The notes beneath the pieces were generated by a model. That model was not told the origin of the DNA. It saw nothing but the letters and a program-made list of their open reading frames with translations, and made no database searches. Of a DNA stretch of 64,000 nt, positions 57,653 to 64,000 are shown piece after piece. Position 1 is the stretch's first letter. Each line of letters begins with the position of its first letter. The position numbers and the translations under genes are program-made. Where the stretch lies: positions 155,886,552 through 155,950,551 of the forward strand of contig CM041083.1 of assembly GCA_023079485.1 (NCBI GenBank). The letters run 5' to 3'. This DNA is from Archilochus colubris (taxonomy: Eukaryota > Chordata > Aves > Apodiformes > Trochilidae).

Positions 57653-60520
57653 AGTACGGAAAATCAACATACTTCTAGCAGCTTTCTGCCCAAACATTAA
57701 TATTCAAAATTTCTGATATTTTTTTCTGATAAAGAAGCATAAAATTTTTTTAAATTGAAATTGCTAATGATGCTTTACCATGTATACAAATATATTGTCA
57801 TGGTAAAAAAATCAGTGTATGCATCTAATAATGACACCATAGTTATAGTCATTAATGTGAGATGTATCCTTTAAAATTATCTAGTATTTGAATATATATA
57901 TATATATTTTTTTTAACACATTTAGCAGATAATTTTTTCAAATAATTGTTTCAGGCTAACAAATCCAAGTCAACTTCAGTACGGTTCATTACCAGGAATG
58001 CATAACTCTCTAGGTTTTACACATAGATTTGACAGTAATTACAGAACTACTTTCTTGCATATGAATTGTAGCCTAATTAAACTAGCCTGCAGGCAGTCAC
58101 AGCAATGATGCTGGTTAAGCAGCATTTTTTACATTCCCAAATGTTATTCTTTTTGCTTTTGCTGATTTCATGTATTTTCTGCCAAGTTAAGCTAACTCAG
58201 GCAATGCTGTAGGGGAAATATTCATTGAAAATTCATTCTTTTCCAGCGGTCTTATAGAAGCTAACAAAACAGACAATGATCCAAATGTAATAAAATGTCC
58301 ATTTATAAGTTTTATTAATTACAGATATTATTGATTACAGAACCAATGAGAATTTGCAATTAAAAGCTAATGGATCAGTGAATATATTTTGGAGATTGTT
58401 TAATAAGCTGCTCTGCATTTTTGGTCATATGAATGATCAAGCATAAAATCTGCTTAGTACCCTTAGCGATTTTTCTTTCTGGAGGTTTTGATCTGGGACA
58501 GCTTACTTGCCATAGAACGCTGTTTTAAAGTCAGTAGCTCTAGGTTATATACTAGTGGTAAATTACGTCATTCTTTAGCATGGTTTTAAAATTTACATTC
58601 ATGAAATATAAGGTTAAATGACAATCTGAATATCTCTTTGGTAGACATAATTATTATGTGGTATACCTGTGATGGCTTTTTTGTTTTAGTTTTTTTTGGG
58701 GGGGGGTTGTTTTGTTTCATTTTGTTTTGTTTTAAGGACATTTACAAAAACACAGTTGACAGGGAGCTTCTCTTTGTACCTTGAGAAAGCCGGGCTGTAC
58801 TGCTGAGAGTTTAGCCAGGGGGTTGAAGGTAATGAATCTTCCTCTGCACTGTTCCTTGTGTTGAACATGCCTACATTTAGTTGGATCTGATTGTTAGTTC
58901 TTCTGAAGTGGTTGTTCCCCTTTATCTTGTTTTAACCACATTGTATTGTTTACAATAATCTTCATGCTGATTAACAGTGTGCTGTTAATTCAGATGAAAT
59001 GTTCATGAGCATATACTGAGGTTTCTGAACATTCAGGTTCTCTTACTGGTGGAATCACATGCTTCATACATCTTCACTTATGACAATAGAGCATCAGACA
59101 CACATATAAGTGGAATCATGTTTCTATTTCATCAGCCTACAACATGTATTTATGCTACGGAAAAAACCCGAAAGATTTGTAATTATTTTTAACGCAAACC
59201 TTTACACATTTAATTTAGGCACGTTGAAAATAAAATCTCTGAGATGAAAGTTATGTTTGTCTGCTTTGTTGCTGTCTTTTCTTCTTATTGGCTTCTCCCT
59301 TACATGTTATTAAATACATATTTTCACATGCCTTTACCATGTTTGGACCAATGTGGACTATTAATAGTGGATCAATATCGGCTGACTTTATAAGCTTCTC
59401 AAAAATTATAGTTATATTTTCTATCTCTGGTACAAAAGGAGAGTATGAAATGTAGGTGTCAGATTGGCACCTCCTGAACACAATTTCCATTCTTCTATGT
59501 ACAGAATCTCCAAAAATAATTATTTATCTTCAATAAGTCCTGAAAATTATTTTGGAAGCCCATCTTGTGTGCTATGCCAGATGAAGGACAAGAGACACTT
59601 CATCCATTGCCACAACTGGATCCTTCAGAAATAATTTCCAATTCCTATATTGGAAACATGCCAGATAATTCTTATTTTTCAGGAACGATTTTTGTTTGGT
59701 TTTTTTTTACCCTAAATTATTTTTCTTTTTTTGGGTAATATTTTTTTAATTCTTTTTTTGGAGGAGACTGCCTGTACTTTTTCTTGTTTGACCATTAAGA
59801 ATATTTCTCTTCCTGCTTGATTTTACTCCTGAGTTTAAAGAAGCATATTGAATGTATATGTCTAAGCTTCCTTGATTGACCACCCTTTTCCTTCCAAATA
59901 AACAACAGCTTGCTTTTAGCACAGAAGGTCTTTCCAGATTTATCAAATATTAAAACTAAAAATAAATCTGTTTGCAGCTGTATTCAACACAATAGCAAAG
60001 ACAGCTATTTATCTAGAAACTTCAGTTTTTCTTTGTAGTCCTTTCTTTGCTGCTGGTTTGGGGTTTTTGTTTGTTTTCTTTTCTGATTCTGAACAACCAC
60101 ATATGAATACCAGATATCTATTCATAATTTTTTCTTGGATTTTTCATGATTGCTACTAAGTTTTGACACACTCTTTCAAATAGCTGAAGCTTGAAAAAAA
60201 TTCTAATAATACTCTGACTCTCATTTTCAGTATCTGGGGCTATTGAGTAAAAAACCAACAGAGAATTTTAATGAAAATTTAAAATTTCAATCTACAAGTT
60301 ACCCAAAATGAGCTTCAATTTTTTGCTAGCTAAAATTACTGCTATGTTAGGATACCATCCCACTGAAACAGAAAAAGAAACTTTACTACAATTTTAAATT
60401 CAGATAATGGGCACAACTGTACAGCCAAGATTACATTTCATCTGAAGCCAGGAAGTCCGAGAACAGGAAAAGATGCTTCAGCATGATAATATGCCAAAGG
60501 AATGCATACTAATTCTGCTA
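57653..60520. other. AT-rich unannotated sequence, possible conserved non-coding block
   Basis: Has (TA)n/T8 at 57894-57914 and a T/G tract at 58681-58733. The block 58040-58440 has even composition, homeodomain-like ATTA/TAAT cores and CCAAT and no repeat signature, so it may be regulatory. No exon recognised. Confidence 0.4.
58681..58733 (+). repeat. T/G-rich simple repeat with G9 run
   Basis: TTTTTTTT then nine or more G, then (TTTTG)n. Confidence 0.88.
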
Positions 60521-60865
60521 TTCACAGAATTACAGAATGGTTGAGGTTTGAAGTTCTTGTTCAGTCAGTGTCTCCAAGAACACTCTCAGAACCATCTGCA
60601 AGGATGGAGATTCTGCATCCTTTCTAGGCAAATTTTCCAGTGGTTCTACATGCTCACAGTTAAAAATTGTGCGCTGATGTTCTGACAGAATCTGCTGTAT
60701 TTCAGGTTGCTCTTTGTCTCCTACATTTCTCATACTGAGGAGTTCAGCCCTGGACACAGCATTCCAGACAGATTTCGTCAGGGCTGAATAGAGAAGCAAG
60801 ATCACTTTCTTGGTCTGCTGGCATCACTCTTCCAAGCACAGAACTACCATCAGTCTTCTTTGTTA
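60521..60865 (-). mobile_element. Degraded CR1 LINE 3' fragment
   Basis: 'TTCACAGAATTACAGAATGGT', TGAGGTTTGAAGTTCTTGTT, 'TTTTCCAGTGGTTCTACATG', 'GGCTGAATAGAGAAGCAAGAT' and 'GATCACTTTCTTGGTCTGCTGG'. Order follows CR1 from the 3' end into the thumb region with gaps of several hundred bases, so it is internally deleted. Confidence 0.75.
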
Positions 60866-61207
60866 AAGGCTGACATTGGTAAGACAATTAGTCATTACTG
60901 GCTTGTGCTAGTTGGTCCCCCCCTGGACTTTCAAGTCACATTTATAAACCTACAAATTCAAAATGCTAGTGTTTTTCTGCCAGGAAACTTAACACCCTAC
61001 TGCTAGATAATTTCTCACAAATTGATGTAAACTTTTCTCATTTTGGGTCCTCAAAGTATGTTTCTAGCCTGATTATTTGTCAGGGAAACATACTGAAGGA
61101 AGCAGAATTTGTGATTTTTCTCTTCCACTTACGTAAACATTTTCTGATGCAGTAAGAAATGTAACTGCCATATCTGCTAAACTGTAAATTACAAAAAAAA
61201 AAAAAAA
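60866..61207. other. Unannotated sequence
   Basis: Ends in an A17 run at 61193-61209. No feature recognised. Confidence 0.35.
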
Positions 61208-61424
61208 AATAGACAACAGACTCCTAAACTTCCTCTGGAAGTCCAAGGTGGCATCAGGTCCAGTTTGCCTTCCATAGTTGGCTTCCCCCACCAGATGTGT
61301 CAGGAAATTATTTTCCACACAGTCCAGGATCCTCTTAGACTGATTCCTCTCTGCTGTACTGTATTTCTAGCAGATATTTGGTGAGTTGAAGTCCCCTATG
61401 AGAACAAGGTCTAGAAATCATGAG
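61208..61424 (-). mobile_element. CR1 LINE endonuclease-region fragment
   Basis: Minus-oriented. It corresponds to 22300-22615 of the long CR1 ('GTGTCAGGAAATTATTTTCC', 'CTCTCTGCTGTACTGTATTT', 'GAAGTCCCCTATGAGAACAA'). One reading gives MENNFLTHLVGEAN. No flanking CR1 sequence is present, so it is an isolated internal piece. Confidence 0.85.
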
Positions 61425-62518
61425 ACTTATTTCAGCCTCTTATAGAGTATTTTTTCTTCCTCTTTACTATTTTCACTCCCACACTTTGCCACTAATACCA
61501 ATGAACAAAAAGGACAGTGACTATTGTCTAAAAATTACTCTGTGATTCTAAAAACAGATACAAAGTTGTTATACATCTAGGAGAGCATTATCATGTAGGG
61601 AATGTAGTATATAAGAAACTGAAGGTATCTTTGTTTTGAAGGTACATTTCCCTACCAACTTAATAAGTCTCATGAATAGTGTTAGGAATTATTCTTAAAG
61701 GAGATACTAATTTATTAGGGATGAGAGATTCTGAAATACGTCTTCTGAACTGCTATTTAATATTGGTTCTGTCTTTAAAAAGAAACAAAAAATCAAAAAA
61801 ACCAATAAGGTCTTGATTGTTTCAACATTCAACAAATATTGTAAATACAATTAAAAATACAAAGAAAAAATGCTCTATCTGTTCTAGAAACCCAATAATA
61901 ATTCATGTTTCTAGTATTTCTCACATCCACCCCTATTTTTTTTATACAGAGAAATACTTTGAACAGTTGCTATGTTTTATGATGAAGGATTTTTGATTGC
62001 TGTTTCCAAGGATTCTTTATTGAAGGAAAAAAATCTATTGCTCTTTGTTCCACTGGGTAAGCAGACTGACTTCTTTTAAATTAACATTATTTTAGGGCAT
62101 GGTTTGTTTTAATAATCTGAAATTTAGTGTAAATTTGATAGAGTAGAGCTTTTAGTCCACTGTCTTCTGCAGTTAAGAGGTACATGCTGAAAATGGCAAT
62201 AAAATTCTGCATCCCATAATATTTTTATTTTTATTATTGTTTAGCTATTGAAGGGGCAAACAACATTTACATAGCACAAGACGCACATATTCTAGATATC
62301 TACAAGACTGAAATTTCTCCCAGATTAAGTCAGTTTTCTTTTAATCATAAGCATTTTTTGGCTCTGAAGCAGACATCTTTTTTAATTCAGCACTCAGCAG
62401 TACTGTGGAATATTGATCTGCAGTCAGGTGCTGACAGTTATTTTGCTTAAGCTGCATGTTTACTGAACTGCAAACACAGCAGTGTTAAATATACATGTAA
62501 GACTTGTTTCTACTACAC

Positions 62519-62553
62519 AAAACAAACAAGCAAACAAACAAACAAACAAAAAA
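62519..62553 (+). repeat. (CAAA)n microsatellite
   Basis: Seven or more AAAC units with one AAGC variant, ending AAAAAACCC. Confidence 0.92.
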
Positions 62554-62640
62554 CCCACATAGAAAATACTTGTTCTAAATGGTTTTGACTGTTTATTCTA
62601 ACTTTTATTTTAACAAAAGGACAGCTATTAAGTAAATTGG

Positions 62641-62684
62641 TTTTTTTTTCTTTTTTTGTCCCTCTTTTTTTCTTTTTTTTTTTT
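62641..62684 (+). repeat. T-rich tract
   Basis: T9-C-T7, then T7-C-T12. Confidence 0.9.
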
Positions 62685-62808
62685 AAATTTGAGAAGTAGA
62701 GAATAGAGAATATAATGCTATGAAAAAAATTCCCCCACTAATCTTATTTTAGTTTAGTAGGATAAATTCATTAATATAAATGATTGTTTTTTCTGAAGAG
62801 TTATTCCA

Positions 62809-63399
62809 TGGTCTTGGGGGCACACTTCACAATCTGACCATAGGTGTCAGAGTGCTGGTAGTGTGGAGGCCTGCAGATGTGGTAACATATGGGAGGACGT
62901 AGAGGGTGGCTGGGACTACCTTGTTCTGAACTCAGCCTGTTCCAGCCAGTACAAACAATGGGCTTACCAGAGCCCTTCAGCTAAGATGGTTGTGCCTTGG
63001 GGAAAATATATTTAAGAAATGACACAGCAGTTGAGGGGAGAGAAGAAGGGAAAAAATGTGAGAGAACCATTCCTGTATACCCCAAAGTCAGAGAAAAAAA
63101 AATATGAGGAGGTGCTCCAGACACTGAAACAGATACCTTCACCACTTCCCACAGATATCCATGCTGGAATCTACACTAGAGCATGTGGATATTACTTAAA
63201 GCAGCCTGCTACCCACAGAGAGATCAATAAAGTAAAATGATTTTCACCAAGTTGAGTCTAGTTTGCTCATGATGGTAATTAGTAAGTGATATCCCTGTCT
63301 TTATATTGACCCACAAGTTTTTCCCCCTGTCTGGTTGAGGAGAAAGAGTAAGAGTGGTTTGATAGGTGTCTGGCATCTTGCCAAGGTCAACCCACCTCA
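62809..63399 (+). mobile_element. ERVL-like solo LTR
   Basis: Opens with TGGTCTTGGGGG, continues with 'GGTGTCAGAGTGCTGGTAGT', 'GGCTGGGACTACCTTGTTC', a promoter-like block AAATATATTTAAGAAATGAC (63003-63022), a purine-rich block, and a 3' end 'GTTGAGTCTAGTTTGCTCA', TCTGGTTGAGGAG, 'CAAGGTCAACCCACC' closing near TCA (63399). The 3' block aligns with 8780-8925. No flanking duplication is seen (TTCCA versus ATGTC). The order and words match a common bird ERVL LTR from general knowledge. No internal genes adjoin it. The 73-codon frame 63019-63240 lies in R and is not a protein. Confidence 0.72.
63003..63022 (+). promoter_or_regulatory. Putative LTR promoter (TATA-like TATATTTAAG)
   Basis: ATATATTTAAGAAATGAC lies mid-LTR and precedes the purine-rich region, the expected place of a U3/R border. 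Confidence 0.4.
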
Positions 63400-64000
63400 A
63401 TGTCTTTAAGAGATGACAGAGCATTTGCAAGGTAAGACAGACACAGTACTGTTCATGGGAAACATGTACCAGCAGGTGGAAATAAGGAAAGCTATTCTAG
63501 GGCATCTTGAAAGGCACAACAAGTCTATATTTAGGTGTGAATACATTTCACTTTTAGTTACTAGAAAGGTGATTCAGTCTGAGCTTAATCTGCTCATTTA
63601 GCTGCGAGCTAAATGAGGACACTGACTTTTTTGTCAATACCATTAGTAAAAAAAGGTGAGTTGTTCTCTTCACTTCCCCAAGGGAGGGGATTTAGATTCA
63701 CACACACATATCTAATATGACTTACTAGTTCCTTGAGTGTCCCCCTTGAGCTCCTTGTTGCTAAGAAATGCAGGTCTCATCAGTCCTGTGCAAGCCCTGT
63801 GTGAATGCCTCCTATAATGTTTAATAACATCAGAAGCCTGCATGTGTGAGACTGAGGCAATCTTTTCTGTGTTTTTACACCAAACAGTAGAAGCTTGCAA
63901 GGTATTTGAACACAGTTATACTTCATCTTGGTACTGAAAATGCCAATATGATCCAACTAGTCATAACTTTGGGAATCCACACTTTCATCTGCTGGGACTG
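63400..64000. other. Unannotated sequence
   Basis: Downstream of the LTR there is no primer-binding site or gag-like frame, supporting a solo LTR. No other feature recognised. Confidence 0.4.

Larger units (their letters stand above)
61425..62808. other. AT-rich unannotated sequence
   Basis: Microsatellites at 62519-62553 and 62641-62684. 62320-62490 is a possible conserved non-coding stretch, unverified. Confidence 0.4.

Noticed and set aside
57500..57700. 66-codon frame and its 89-codon mirror at 56954-57223 with identical starts
   Set aside because: Both come from the two identical arms of the palindrome. The frames run into unrelated flanks, so no protein is implied.
63019..63240. 73-codon open frame near the window end
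   Set aside because: Falls inside the purine-rich R region of the ERVL-like LTR and carries no retroviral protein motif.

Overview
This window looks like bird nuclear DNA: an AT-rich, gene-poor stretch (a gene desert or a very long intron) packed with transposable-element debris. The diagnosis rests on about 30 fragments of CR1, the dominant bird LINE. They are recognised by the 3' end ending in ATTCTATGATTCTATGA and by open reading frame remnants such as [24 protein letters not shown] and HPQLLKELVDEVAKPLSIIF. One young CR1 subfamily (36.6-37.6 kb and 53.5-54.0 kb) resembles types common in Neoaves, but I cannot fix the species. I find no host protein-coding exon, rRNA, ordinary tRNA gene or CRISPR array. 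Most open frames are chance frames or lie inside repeats. By my own count CR1 covers roughly a fifth of the window and LTR-type elements nearly a tenth.

Layout. 0-8 kb: one LTR-A copy (0.84-1.33 kb) and four CR1 pieces in AT-rich DNA. 8.2-8.9 kb: a CR1 3' end beside part of an ERVL-like LTR. 8.9-15.5 kb: a repeat-poor AT-rich stretch. 15.5-22.6 kb: dense repeats, comprising a CR1 reverse-transcriptase fragment, an old foldback LTR-like element with a tRNA-like centre (16.24-16.9 kb), an internally deleted CR1 and a 2.4-kb CR1. 22.6-36.2 kb: mostly unannotatable AT-rich DNA with CR1 pieces at 24.2, 26.5 and 28.5-29.4 kb and a GC-rich LTR (32.68-33.63 kb). 36.2-37.7 kb: a young CR1 nested in an older CR1, with a 9-bp target-site duplication. 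38-48 kb: LTR-A copies at 39.9 and 46.9 kb, a probable LTR at 41.8-42.4 kb, CR1 pieces and a recursive-splice-like motif at 40.6 kb. 48.8-55.1 kb: the CR1-rich part. 57.08-57.65 kb: a perfect palindromic insertion. 60.5-61.4 kb: two CR1 fragments. 62.8-63.4 kb: an ERVL-like LTR.

The most unusual object is at 57077-57646. Two 248-bp arms are identical as reverse complements and enclose a 74-bp loop with tRNA-like A and B boxes. The element starts TGTAGTG, ends CACTACA, and is flanked by a 6-bp duplication (GAAAAC). Together these say it was inserted by a retroviral-type integrase as a hairpin-shaped unit. A diverged relative with the same left end, the same tRNA-like centre and partial inverted arms lies at 16240-16905, so this is a family and not one accident. 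I propose, as inference only, that a tRNA-primed LTR reverse transcript folded back on the copied tRNA and was integrated as a palindrome.

There is no operon or pathway logic here. The interactions visible are between repeats: nesting, head-to-tail clusters, internal deletions and copies of the same family at several sites.
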